In this document: positions 1-8,311 of the stretch, in pieces
Position numbering within the stretch: position 1 is the stretch's first letter
How the letters are laid out: the number at the start of each line of letters is the position of its first letter
Assembly (NCBI GenBank): GCA_002803225.1
Contig: NXFV01001917.1
Location: 1-14,096, forward strand
Direction: 5' to 3'
From: Gamarada debralockiae
Lineage: Eukaryota > Ascomycota > Leotiomycetes > Helotiales > Hyphodiscaceae
Length of the DNA: 14,096 bases
The notes under the pieces: generated by a model
What the model saw: the letters and a program-made list of their open reading frames with translations, nothing else
What the model was told of the DNA's origin: nothing
Databases searched by the model: none
Position numbers and translations under genes: made by a program

Positions 1-264
1 ACTTATAAGCTTCGGTATAGGGTTGTATATCTTTCCTAGCCCCTATAATCGCCCGATCTATCCCTAATTAAGAATCTTTAGAAGATTTTGAAGGATAGAA
101 TCTCTTGGCGATAGCATAGGATTAGAAGTATTAAGGAAATAGAGGCAGCTCTACGTCAAGAATAGGCTAAAATTAGGGAAGATATACTTGATGCGCTGAT
201 GGAAAGCATGCTACGAAGAATTAAGGAGATGTTGGACAACAAAGGGGGATTAACCAAGTACTAA
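1..264 (+). pseudogene. Tc1/mariner-type transposase, C-terminal remnant
   Basis: Frame 1 reads as the C-terminal third of a DDE transposase. The segment around codons 13-27 reads *PL*SPDLSLIKNL*K, matching the family hallmark WPPYSPDLNPIENLW that carries the last catalytic acidic region. After it comes a helical tail (IKEIEAALRQE, then IREDILDAL, then MLRRIKEML) ending at TAA 262-264. In-frame stops lie at 37-39, 46-48, 79-81, 112-114 and 163-165. The TAG at 37-39 and at 79-81 replace expected Trp codons, a TGG-to-TAG change expected from RIP-type C-to-T mutation on the other strand. The element is cut by the left window edge, so its 5' end and 5' terminal repeat are not visible. It cannot encode an active enzyme. 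The family call rests on the motif plus spacing and is fairly secure; the exact subfamily is unknown. Confidence 0.8.
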
Positions 265-1424
265 TAGAGCTTCAAATTGATGCAATTTTCACTTGATTTA
301 AGTGTGATTTGGTTGAGTTATATGCCTTCGAAGTGAACAGGGGTCTTCTCGCTTGCGTATCTTCACTTCCGGCACGTGATTGTACATACTAGTCTCAGAT
401 TCGAAGAACCACTCATAACCACAATTCTGACCACGATCGATTGAGTGTGCTGCTTGTGACGAAACTGGGGAGAATAGCTTTACACCGCTGCGTCAGCCAG
501 CCAAAAAGGCACAAGAATTGACCAAATGGTAAGAGCTTGACGCCGATGCATGCGGAAACCCGGCCGCGCAAGGACCCCCAAGTTCCTCACACTGCTGACC
601 CAAGGGAGAGCCACTCGGTCTATTCACACTCATTTTTAGACGACGCATCTTAAGCAGTTACTTGAGTACCCGCTGATCGATGTCAGCGATACTGTCTGCC
701 TTTTCAAGAAAGAGAGATACACCCCGTTGAGCAAGCCGCAAGCCTCGGGGCTTTCAATTATAAATATTGGTGGATTCCGGTGCCGATGTAAAAAAGAGGC
801 ACAAGCCGGGGTTATGGGGTCGGGACCCGGAGGAGCACTCACCCGGCTCATGAGAACTGTCTGTGGTGAAGATCGACGTTATGTTGGCAGGCCTTCTTCC
901 GCTGCGGTCACAGCTACTCCGGACATAACCAGAACGGCTGAACTCCATATCAAGGCTGGCACGAGAGTGACCCTGAATAATATCGAATTTGCTAGGGCAA
1001 TCTACGATAAAGCCTGTCGTCTTTCACATATTATCTGTAGACAGGTCTAGAAGGTACAGTGATATCTGGGGATTGTGATTGACCGCTGAGACTGATCATC
1101 AGGTGCTGACAATCAGGCGCTGATTATCAGGTGCTAGCAATCGAGAATGACGAATAGCTAGAATCAAGTTGTAGATATGGGGGAAGAGTTGAACTTTAGA
1201 AGAGGGGGTAGAGATTTTGAATTGAAGCTTTCGAAGCCTATTTTGGACTAGCGCTATATACACCTTAGTATCAGGGTACTCATAACAAGATTTTCCTTCC
1301 ATTTGATCACCAAGTGTTCTTCCAGGGCGAACTCAGCGTATTATTCATGTGATTACACAGTATTCGGACGATATTCTGGCTTCCAGGTTATTCGCAACAT
1401 GATAAACCTCTACCAAAGAGCTGA
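265..1424. other. Gene-poor stretch, transposon flank
   Basis: No recognisable gene. The first 60 bases are probably the 3' non-coding end of the mariner relic and include the small hairpin CACTT-gattt-AAGTG, but I could not fix a terminal inverted repeat or TA duplication. An open stretch on the plus strand (727-1050, 107 codons from a TTG) and overlapping ones on the minus strand resemble nothing known to me and lack a coding character. A TATAAATA sequence occurs near 759. The only clear structure is the tandem repeat at 1098-1139, listed separately. Confidence 0.6.
1098..1139. repeat. 3 x 14 bp tandem repeat
   Basis: Three adjacent units begin at 1098, 1112 and 1126: ATCAGGTGCTGACA, ATCAGGCGCTGATT and ATCAGGTGCTAGCA. 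The core TCAGGYGCTGA is close to a palindrome, so each unit could form a small dyad. It sits in non-coding DNA about 300 bp before the ankyrin pseudogene. No function can be assigned; it may be a slipped-strand minisatellite seed. Confidence 0.75.
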
Positions 1425-2584
1425 ATGGATGAATGCTTGACCGAACCAGTTAAAAATGTCGAGGACGCGGCCATAGAGGCTGCAAAGTGAGGCCGTCTTA
1501 CACTTGCTCAGCTTCCCATCAATCACCCGCCCTCGTCTACGAGAATCTTTAGCTCAGTAATAAGATCCAAGAGACGGAATCTTATCGACTTCGTTCTTTC
1601 CCGTAACCCTGAACCCGATCCTCCTGTGCATGATCTCGAATACTTTGCTAACCATGGGCGCACCACACCACTAACTGAGGCTGTGAAAGTTAGAAACGAA
1701 GACCTCATCAATCATTTGTACGCGGCTGGCACCCTCGATAAGCTCAGTCGAGGAGATCGTTTCCGACCTCACATTCGTGTGCCATATCATCTCCTTATAT
1801 TCAACGCCACTCGAGCTTCTATGCATACGCTGCATGACAGAAGATAACACGAATCATCTTCTGAGACTTGCTTGAGTTAATTTCACCTACTGGTGCAGGA
1901 TTCCCGCATCAATGTCTTCGAGATGCAGTCAAAATGGGCCGGTTAGGTATCTCCTCGACGTAGGGGCTAATCCTTTCGACAACGATGTTTTGAAAACCGC
2001 CATTGCCAGACCATACGGAGATGTTGCAGCTACTTTTTGATAAAGGCAGACAGCGGCGGGCTGCTCCTAAATACATTGGGGCGTGTGTCCTGAAGTCCGT
2101 TACGGTCGAAAGTTTGGGAGATGCTGGAGCTCTGGATGACTCGAGCATTCAACTTGATTGTACCCGAGGACACTGATGGCCGGGAAGATGACAGCTGACC
2201 CCGCTTGGGGTAGCACTAGTTAGTTTATCGAGAGATCGTGACACTATTCCCTAGGGGGTGAAAAGACTCCTCCAAGCGGGTTCCAATCCTAACGGAGTTG
2301 CAAGAAGCCAGCAGTATAGGGTCATAGCGAGCCATATGGGACTAATGCCGGTCATCGAAGCCGTGAGGCAAGACGCCGTTCGGCTGTTGATCAACCACGG
2401 GGCCGATATCAATAAGAAGCCCTATTACACCATCAAGCGGACGCCTCTGCAATATGCCGCAGAACTGGGGCAATCTCGATATGGTCCGCATGCTCCTGAA
2501 TCGTGGCGCAGATATCAACGGAAAAGCGGGGCGGGAGGCCCTTTACATTTGATGTTGCTATTTCTTTCAAGGATCACGTTATAA
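1425..2584 (+). pseudogene. Ankyrin-repeat protein, frameshifted
   Basis: The likely start is ATG 1425, reading MDECLTEPVKNVEDAAIEAAK and then a TGA at about 1488. The same frame continues to 1847 through an ankyrin unit with GRTTPLTEAVK, then EDLINHLYAAG. After a possible splice acceptor (gtgcag near 1900) comes HQCLRDAVKMGRL, a frameshift, then YLLDVGANPFDNDVLKTAIA, another shift and MLQLLFDKG. From about 2258 it reads VKRLLQAGSNPNG, then VIEAVRQDAVRLLINHGADI and TPLQYAAELG. One more frameshift leads to NLDMVRMLLNRGADING. TPL, LLL/LLI, GAD and GAN signatures at about 33-residue spacing identify ankyrin repeats, which act as protein-binding scaffolds. Several frame changes and stops cannot all be introns, so the gene looks dead. 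In fungi such repeats often form the C-terminus of NLR-like proteins, but no NTPase lies upstream here. The ends are approximate. Confidence 0.8.
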
Positions 2585-2997
2585 AAACTTCTCTTCCTTC
2601 CTGCACACTTAAGCGTCTGAGTATCTGCCACGAAACAGTGTCTATATTTCATATTTCAGCAAACGAAGAGAGGGTCCAAGGTCAAGTAGGGTTTCATAGA
2701 AACTTCGAAAGCCTTAACGCCGATGGCATCGCTAATGTCGAATCTCGCAAACGAAGCTGAAACCAGGCTCGGAGCTCTTTCGCAAGTTTTGAGTTCAGGG
2801 TGGATGCTGATCAGGAGTCGTAACAGACTCCACTACATACGGTCGGATCGCTAGAGTCAACTAGTGGCAGCGAGGCTTGAATCGAGCCTGGAAGCCTTCT
2901 AGCGGTTTGTGTTTGATATTATTTGATTTAGTATGCAGATAATCTGATAGATGACTACCTAGGATGCCTTGTAAACTGTACAAGCTCTGAACCATTC
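2585..2997. other. No clear gene; decayed flank
   Basis: The stretch follows the last recognisable ankyrin unit. An overlapping frame (2503-2760) stays open, but beyond its ankyrin part the protein has no recognisable motif. A short hairpin with AGGCT/AGCCT arms lies near 2874-2890. I see nothing else. Confidence 0.5.
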
Positions 2998-3493
2998 TTG
3001 GTCACGAACATAGTTCTCTGGGACCGCGCATATGATCCACTGAAAGAGAGGAATGAAAGGCTTGTAGATATTTATGAGAGGATCATATCGAAATCCGACG
3101 GTATAAGTTCTCCAACAGAGACCTCGTCTTTAACTTTTCACATACCAGGGCTGCTTGTCTTTCTATCATCTGAACAACTGACTTTGAAGAGTTGTTGCGA
3201 CTATGAAAATACGAAAGGGAAGACATTCTGAGGGTACTAGCACTCAGAACAAACGAAGACGCCCTTGAACAAGGTATATGTGTTACATCGACCACATTTA
3301 ACGAGGTAGGAACTTTTAGACGGGAAGAACTTATGTCTGAACTCGTCGCAAAGAATTTAAAAATCATGGGTTCTACACTCAAATAGGCAACGGGACTATG
3401 GTAGTCAGAGAGATGACTGAGAGGATCTCCAAAGTCCTCCGACTAGCAAAGGCTTTGTTTCTTCGTAAGAAAATAAGCAGTAAAGGGGGATGA
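2998..3493 (+). pseudogene. NACHT/NLR-type protein remnant (NACHT_N domain)
   Basis: The reading frame from 2998 gives VLWDRAYDPLKERNERLVDIYERIIS. This fits the start of the N-terminal domain of fungal NWD/NACHT NTPases, typically LWDRAYDALK...LV..YE..LS. Downstream, about 3232-3390 reads EALEQ-like then RREELMSELVAKNLKIMGSTLK up to a TAG. A shifted frame then gives MVVREMTERISKVLRLAKALF, ending at TGA 3491-3493. This order matches the helical body of the domain (RR.QM..LV..GL, then a V..VL..K segment). No P-loop (GxxGxGKS) or other NACHT motif follows, so only the N-terminal piece survives. Such proteins are STAND switches in fungal non-self recognition. The match is by motif memory; a profile search would settle it. 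The start is unknown, and part of 3099-3147 may be an intron. Confidence 0.6.
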
Positions 3494-3786
3494 GCTTAGA
3501 GAAGATTGCTCCTTACGTGTTGCTCCTCACTCGGCTCGCCGTAGGGCTGTAGTCTACCGGCCTGCACGTACAGGGGTTCAAGAGCCTGTGGGGAGAGTGA
3601 AGAGCAAGATGTTAATTTTAATATAAATATTACAGTAATGACTGTCATAGAACGCGTTTGATTTATTATGGCCACCATAGAGACAATGCAGCGAAAAAGG
3701 TACATCTGTCTGTGATCTCCTAGACCTTATAGAATCCCTTAGGCTGATATTATAATACGCTTGTACTTAACTTCTAAGCTAAGTTA
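3494..3786. other. Gene-free stretch before the solo LTR
   Basis: No gene recognised. The minus strand at about 3505-3600 has a short open segment following a CCCACAG acceptor-like site, reading ALEPLYVQAGRLQPYG, that could be an orphan exon, but it matches nothing I know. The rest is AT-rich. Confidence 0.4.
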
Positions 3787-3917
3787 TGTTGGAAGGTGGC
3801 ATCTGAGTCATAACCCACGCCTAGGGTATGAGTCAATACGCTGTATATATAGCTCTTAGGCCACTACTCTCTAAATGTTAAGCTGCTTTCATATTCTACA
3901 GTTCTGACCTCGCAACA
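3787..3917 (+). mobile_element. Solo LTR, 131 bp, copy A
   Basis: The element begins TGTTGG and ends GCAACA, giving the TG...CA ends and a perfect 5-bp terminal inverted repeat (TGTTG/CAACA) of an LTR. It is flanked by the direct repeat AGTTA at 3782-3786 and 3918-3922, a 5-bp target-site duplication. Inside is a TATA-like CTGTATATATAG, plausibly the element promoter. A second copy lies inverted at 13470-13610. No primer-binding site, gag-pol or second LTR adjoins it, so it is a solo LTR left by recombination, or a very short non-autonomous LTR unit. The 5-bp duplication and the TGTTGGAA-like start fit Ty1/copia-like elements, though the superfamily cannot be proven without internal sequence. 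Confidence 0.88.
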
Positions 3918-3922
3918 AGTTA

Positions 3923-4197
3923 GCATTATCTTATATACACATAAAGGCGTTAATTAAGGTTTACGAAGTGTTGTGTTTATGTTATATACATGCATACATA
4001 AGGTTTCTTCGTTTCTGCAGGTTTATACTAGCCAAATTGCCTCTTCGGTATAATTTCCACTACTCATAAATAGTAAAATACAGATCCTCGTTAAATTTTA
4101 TAAATAATAAAGTGGGTATATCCAAACTCCGACTCCAGTCTTTAATTCCCTCTCATGCTCCATCAAGGCCAGCCGTTAGTAACCGTCGAATCCCCCT
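3923..4197. other. AT-rich intergenic and TF downstream region
   Basis: AT-rich DNA between the solo LTR and the stop codon of the minus-strand transcription factor. It should hold the 3' untranslated region of that gene. No AATAAA on the minus strand was found; fungal polyadenylation signals are often degenerate. No gene seen. Confidence 0.5.
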
Positions 4198-5973
4198 CTA
4201 AGACCCGTTCCAATCCGGTGTGGAGAGGGAGAAGGGGATGTCATAAGCTTCGTTCATCAAATTCGTTGACGACAGGCTATTCGAGCCAAGGTACTCTTCG
4301 GATAAGTCTCCGTCAGGAAGGTCTGCTACAACTTCAGCCTCTTGAATTTCCACAACTGGATTGAGGCCATAAAAAGTCTCTCTGTTGCCCTCTCGCTCAT
4401 AGTTCTCTTCGTCATCATTAATCTCCTCAATAACCGCCACCTCATTCGAGGTTTTACTCTCCGACAAACTGCGCTTGATCTTCACGTGAAGACACTCGTC
4501 GGCCTTCGCAGCTAACAATCCCAAGAATTTCGAACTGCCTCCGAAAACAGTCCCCAGAATGCCCATCAACTCCATTAAATAATCTCTTGGGCCGATCTCT
4601 AAGCTAGAAACTTGCATACGGTTACGTTGGAGAAGGAGGATATCTGCTACACTACACCCAACGTCGAAAACTTTCTCGAGAATTCCTACGCCATTGGCTT
4701 CGAATGCCTCTGAAGGTAGGAATCGTGAGACGAGAACAACGTCCCGTGCGATAGTAAAAGGATACTGGAACGACATGCTTTCGTTGGTGGTGGAGCTTGA
4801 GAGGAGACGTTTCGTGACACAGAGTTGCCAGACCATCATCTTAAGCCATTCTCTGCTAATAAGGAGGTCGGCTTGTTGCATTTCTGTCCTGTTAGATATG
4901 TCTGGCAGGGCAGATTTGAGGATATCTTGAAGGCGAATGAGGGATTCTGGTGATACTATCGAGTTTGCTGATGAGAAATTCCATAGAGCTAAGAATGTGT
5001 CGTCGAAGTTTTGGAATAATGAAACGAGGTCGAGAAATCCGCGGAGAATTGTGGCTTCGGGTCCTGGGCTTACAGTTGGCAGATCGATAGATCGTTGGAG
5101 AGTCAGTGTGCGGTGTCTTTGTAGCGCGTATGCTCTCTCGGTGATGAACAGAAGCCAGAAGGTCCTTCGACAGTACGCTGCATACTGAGGATCTGCCATT
5201 TTCGAATATGTATCTTCCTCGTGAAAACGTTGAAGTTGAAGCATAGCTATCGCGTCTCTGATATAAAACCATGCAGGATTATCTCTGCCGACAGAAAATA
5301 GTGCAGCGAACAGGAAGTACGACGTATGAACTGTAGCCAGAGTTGGTGTTTCGATATGGTTGTAATATAGTCTCGACTGCGTCGATGCAGCGATAAAAGT
5401 GTCCGATGAGGGTAGCTGGTCTGCTTGATTTTCTGACGGTTCTCGAGGCTCTAGTATTTCTGGTTGGAGGGCAATTACTGCGCACAACGCGGTAATGAGA
5501 CCATACTGCTCCGGATTCTCGTGGAGACTATCCAGGGAAGCGTAAGTCTGCTCGCGGTCGAGAATTGGCATGACTGGGTATTTGTGCGCGAAGAAGGCAT
5601 CAACGCAGCGCCGAATGATATCATTAGATATCATAGGTGATGGTTGGAAGCCAAAGGCCCCATCGAAGAGATCGCCAACAGGCAATTGATGGTGCTCGAC
5701 AATTCGCGGGACCAACAGCGGCGGTATCCTTGAAGCCGTTTTCCCTTTCATAACTTCTTCCCTCCTCCTGTATATGCCAGGCGGCTTCCCAGTCCGCGGA
5801 CCCTTTGGTCCCTTCTTCTTCGGAACGGTCAGGTACGTACATCGCAATTCAGTCGCTTGGCAGTTTGCACATGGATCCTCACCGTCGCAGCGGATCTTCC
5901 TCGCATGGCAGCAATCGCATGCTTGCTTCACTTTCGATAGCTTTCTGCGCAGTTCTGGTCGTTGGGACTCCAT
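4198..5973 (-). CDS. Zn(II)2Cys6 fungal transcription factor, 591 aa
   Basis: Nuclear DNA-binding regulator, intact and without introns. A basic start (residues 9-18) leads to a perfect zinc cluster: C19-x2-C22-x6-C29-x5-C35-x2-C38-x6-C45, which binds two zinc ions and recognises CGG-type triplets. A basic linker (VPKKKGPKGPR, about 50-60) follows. A middle homology region starts near residue 120 (FFAHKYPVMPILDREQ) and runs through LITALCAVIALQ and CRRTFWLLFITERAYAL. The C-terminus is strongly acidic (IEEINDDEENYE and onward), typical of an activation domain. Family members are usually 500-900 aa, so the length is normal. The QACDCCHARKIRCDG plus KKKGPKG signature occurs in regulators of sugar and polysaccharide use, among others. 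With a sugar-transporter and a fucosidase relic nearby, a carbon-use role is possible, but this is inference. The ATG at 5971-5973 lies directly before the basic arm, supporting this start. Confidence 0.95.
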   Translation of the reverse strand: MESQRPELRRKLSKVKQACDCCHARKIRCDGEDPCANCQATELRCTYLTVPKKKGPKGPRTGKPPGIYRRREEVMKGKTASRIPPLLVPRIVEHHQLPVGDLFDGAFGFQPSPMISNDIIRRCVDAFFAHKYPVMPILDREQTYASLDSLHENPEQYGLITALCAVIALQPEILEPREPSENQADQLPSSDTFIAASTQSRLYYNHIETPTLATVHTSYFLFAALFSVGRDNPAWFYIRDAIAMLQLQRFHEEDTYSKMADPQYAAYCRRTFWLLFITERAYALQRHRTLTLQRSIDLPTVSPGPEATILRGFLDLVSLFQNFDDTFLALWNFSSANSIVSPESLIRLQDILKSALPDISNRTEMQQADLLISREWLKMMVWQLCVTKRLLSSSTTNESMSFQYPFTIARDVVLVSRFLPSEAFEANGVGILEKVFDVGCSVADILLLQRNRMQVSSLEIGPRDYLMELMGILGTVFGGSSKFLGLLAAKADECLHVKIKRSLSESKTSNEVAVIEEINDDEENYEREGNRETFYGLNPVVEIQEAEVVADLPDGDLSEEYLGSNSLSSTNLMNEAYDIPFSLSTPDWNGS

Positions 5974-6639
5974 CGCCGTCCATTGGAAGGCGCAGAGGAT
6001 GGTTGTTGGGTGCGGGGAGTTGTGCCTTGAAGAACGAGCTGATGTTGGGTTGATGTTTGTTTTTCCCCAGGCAATGCACTAGCGGCCTCTTAGTGCCAAA
6101 TCGGGCATATGGGGAAGCGGGGAAGGAACCATTGTGGCGGGTCAAGGGTTTCGACTCATAGACTACATTATCGTATGTCCTATCTCTATTCTATATCTAA
6201 GTCCATAGATTTCTGAATATTAATATTTGGCATAGAAAGCAAGGGTGGCCTTCGTCTCTACTCTCGTGCGTCCTTTCTCATACAACGCCATTCTCGACAA
6301 TCAGCCGTCTCCGGCCCGGCCACTCCCGCCGTCCAGAGGCAAGGCGGTGAGCTGCTTATCTACACCGCCCCCCACCAAAATTAGTATGTGAACCTAGCAG
6401 CTCGAGCCCTCGCATTTCACGACACGCTCAACCTATTTTTTACTTTTTTCTTACGGTGGCAATATAAGATATAATCAGCTTCCCCCCAATTAAACCTACC
6501 GACCTTGATATATTTCATCAAAACCAACCTCTCCCTACATACTCCTATCACCCTATCCCTCGAAAATCCTCTCGCAAGCACCACCTGCGTTAGCACCTGC
6601 GCCGCAACGACAAGTCTTATCTGCGTCTCCAGCAACTAA
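5974..6639 (-). promoter_or_regulatory. Upstream region of the transcription factor
   Basis: This is the 5' side of the minus-strand regulator. GCGGGG hexamers at 6012-6017 and 6117-6122 fit the SYGGRG consensus of the carbon-catabolite repressor CreA, but six bases carry little weight. A pyrimidine-rich plus-strand tract fills about 6420-6600. Short open frames here lack coding features. No TATA box can be assigned with confidence. Confidence 0.3.
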
Positions 6640-7207
6640 ACGTTAAGTACCACTAGCTCTGCAGCACCTGCGCCTTCTCGACCAACGCGAGAGCATAAAC
6701 CGACAGCAAAGCAAGCCCCACCAAATCGACGCGCGACAGAGAAGAAAGAGAATAGAAGAGCGAAGCTTGCGAAAAAGATAGTTGATATAATGCAATTGGA
6801 CGAGTTCGAGCTACCGTTTCGTAGCTCTCAATAGGTACGTAAATCGTCTCGATTCAGAATATTTACTGACCTTATGACTTGCTACAGATTCGGATTTCCC
6901 TATTATCTTTCCCTCCTCCCTTTCCCACAATCTCATACATGATTATACCTAAAATAGGGCGACTAGCGACAGCAAGAGTATCCGCGAGCAATTCAACACG
7001 TTCAAGGTAGTAGAGGAGGTTTTATATAGTCGATTTTATAGTCAAATATATCTCTATTTCTCCTTACACGCCCAACTACGTCTTCACACCCAACCTCGAC
7101 TCTACAGGAACTACGGATACAGTCATATCATCAAGAGATCTCTTGCTTTGCACGGAATCTACTCCTTATCAAGAGCCCCACTGATGATAGGCAGAATCCT
7201 AAATTAG
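6640..7207 (+). pseudogene. Possible decayed two-exon gene, unknown
   Basis: Open from 6640 to a TAG at 6832-6834, encoding a proline- then lysine/arginine-rich stretch (APAPSRPTREHKPTAKQ, then RRAKLAKKIVDIMQLDEF). Immediately after the stop lies an intron-like unit, 6835-6887: donor GTACGT, CTGAC branch site and CTACAG acceptor (53 bp). Beyond it a frame from 6953 stays open for 84 codons to TAG 7205-7207 (SDSKSIREQFNTFKVVEEVL, and more). The stop directly before the donor and the absence of a good ATG argue against a working gene. I do not recognise the protein; it could be part of an unknown transposon. The GCACCTGCGCC motif occurs twice (about 6593 and 6663). Its right end overlaps the transporter relic on the other strand. 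Confidence 0.25.
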
Positions 7208-7700
7208 TTAAGTGTAGACGGTAGGAGTAGCCGGGCCGGAGACAGCTAGCCTCGACAACATACTCGCTGAACTTTCTCGCCGGAATCTTGCGAGTATAGA
7301 GCATATCAATATCTCCATACCTTCCATTCTTTGGCTGCGGTTGAGCGAAGAAAAGTCCAAGTAGGGTGAAGATCTCAGCTCCAACGAAGAGGAACATAAC
7401 TTTGCCTCCCCAGTTGACTTGACCTGGATTGATGGAAAATGGAAAGCCGCACACGTGTAGAGCTGCGTGTTCTGGTTAGCTTCCAAGTTTCAGATAAAAG
7501 ATGATTCAATAATAAAATCACTTCCACAGCAACAATTTTATGAGCACTTACCAGTCAGTTGTTGGTACACCAAGGTAAATGCGATTATCTTAAGTCGTGT
7601 TGATTTGCGCCCGCCAATCAAAAGCCCAGATGTTGCCGTCAACCAAGTAGCAGATGTGAGTACTCGAAATTTTCCCATTTGAATCCACACCGACCAGCCT
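7131..7700 (-). pseudogene. MFS sugar transporter, C-terminal fragment
   Basis: Reading right to left, STRLKIIAFTLVYQQLTG matches the cytoplasmic-loop and next-helix motif of fungal hexose or oligosaccharide transporters (EIPSTRLR.KT...). An 80-bp intron follows, 7472-7551, with donor GTAAGT (plus strand ACTTAC 7546-7551) and acceptor CCAG. Splicing keeps the frame and gives HAALHVCGFPFSINP, then VNWGGKVMFLFVGAEIFTLL, a final membrane helix. YGDIDMLYTRKIPARKFSEY then matches the conserved C-terminal tail of sugar transporters (YGELD.LFE.K..ARKF). Only about the last 150 of roughly 500 residues remain, so 10 or more helices are missing and it cannot transport. The natural stop may lie shortly after ARKFSEYVVE or at 7131. 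The fragment abuts a HET-domain fragment on the same strand. Confidence 0.75.
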
Positions 7701-7734
7701 TCAGAATTCGGATAGGAAGGATCATTTTCATACA

Positions 7735-8101
7735 CGCTGTGGTTGCAACCGCATTTCTTGACTCGTTTACGTAGACTAACCCTCTCTGGCGGCTAAAGAT
7801 GGCTCCCATCAAAGGTATTTGGTCATTCTTTTCGAGCACGTCATCCCAGATGCATACAGCATCAATACAGAAAATTGCGGTTTCCGTTTGTAGTCGTCAT
7901 GCTGGTCGAACAGAGCGACGTAATCAGTACCACTCTCAGGACAATTCCATCGGAGAACTCGCCAGAGATTGGAAGGAATATAGAGAAGCTTTCCGTCAGG
8001 AAGGACAGCGCTTTTTGTCATCTCGATCTCCACACCATTAGGAGAAGGCAACAGCGTCTTTGGCCTTTTCTAGGGGCTCATTGTGAATAGTGATGAATAA
8101 T
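7735..8101 (-). pseudogene. HET-domain (heterokaryon incompatibility) protein, 5' part
   Basis: On the minus strand, about 8070-8020 reads AVAFS*WCGDRDDKK, corresponding to the HET motif A.SY.WGD with Tyr replaced by a stop. A shifted frame gives VLPDGKLLYIPSNLWRVLRW, the usual segment before the second motif. After a further disrupted stretch, about 7870-7760 gives FCIDAVCIWDDVLEKNDQIP, then LMGAIFSRQRGLVYVNE. This matches the HET core WIDAICIxQxDxxEkxxQvxxMgxIYsrA. HET proteins trigger cell death when incompatible fungal strains fuse. At least two frame changes and one stop make it non-functional. The region after VNESRNA is lost, replaced by the transporter fragment. Some of 7880-7935 could be a damaged intron. 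The domain call is firm by motif order; the gene limits are approximate. Confidence 0.72.
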
Positions 8102-8135
8102 GATTGCTTTCCAGAGGCTAAACCGCTGCACGTCT

Positions 8136-8285
8136 TCAGCCGTGATGTATACAGGCAAACTTGATTCTTCTCCAGCCTAGTGTACTAGTCATATTGCGAG
8201 TAGCCTCAGCGCCGTTCTTGCAAAGGCAGTAGCATGTCACTAGCAACGAAATAGGATCGAGGGCCAAGACCTTAATTGATGCCAT
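8136..8285 (-). other. Short open frame upstream of HET relic
   Basis: A 49-codon frame starts at ATG 8285 (MASIKVLALDPISLLVTCY, then CLCKNGAEA) and ends at TGA 8136-8138. It has no recognised motif. It could be the N-terminal leader of the HET gene that follows on the same strand, or chance. Confidence 0.2.
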
Positions 8286-8311
8286 GGCACAGCATGTATC
8301 ATGTTGGACCA

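Noticed and set aside
1098..1139. Tandem repeat as a CRISPR array
   Set aside because: Units are contiguous with no spacers, and the genome is fungal.
2503..2760. Separate 85-aa protein overlapping the end of the ankyrin relic
   Set aside because: It starts inside an ankyrin unit in another frame, and its remaining sequence has no recognisable features.
3500..3610. Possible tRNA or exon around GGGGTTCAAGAGCCTG
   Set aside because: The T-arm stem does not pair fully and no acceptor or anticodon arm is found. The open segment on the minus strand matches no known protein.
4892..5272. 126-codon minus-strand frame and other frames within 4198-5973
   Set aside because: All lie inside the intact transcription factor in other frames and have no motifs.
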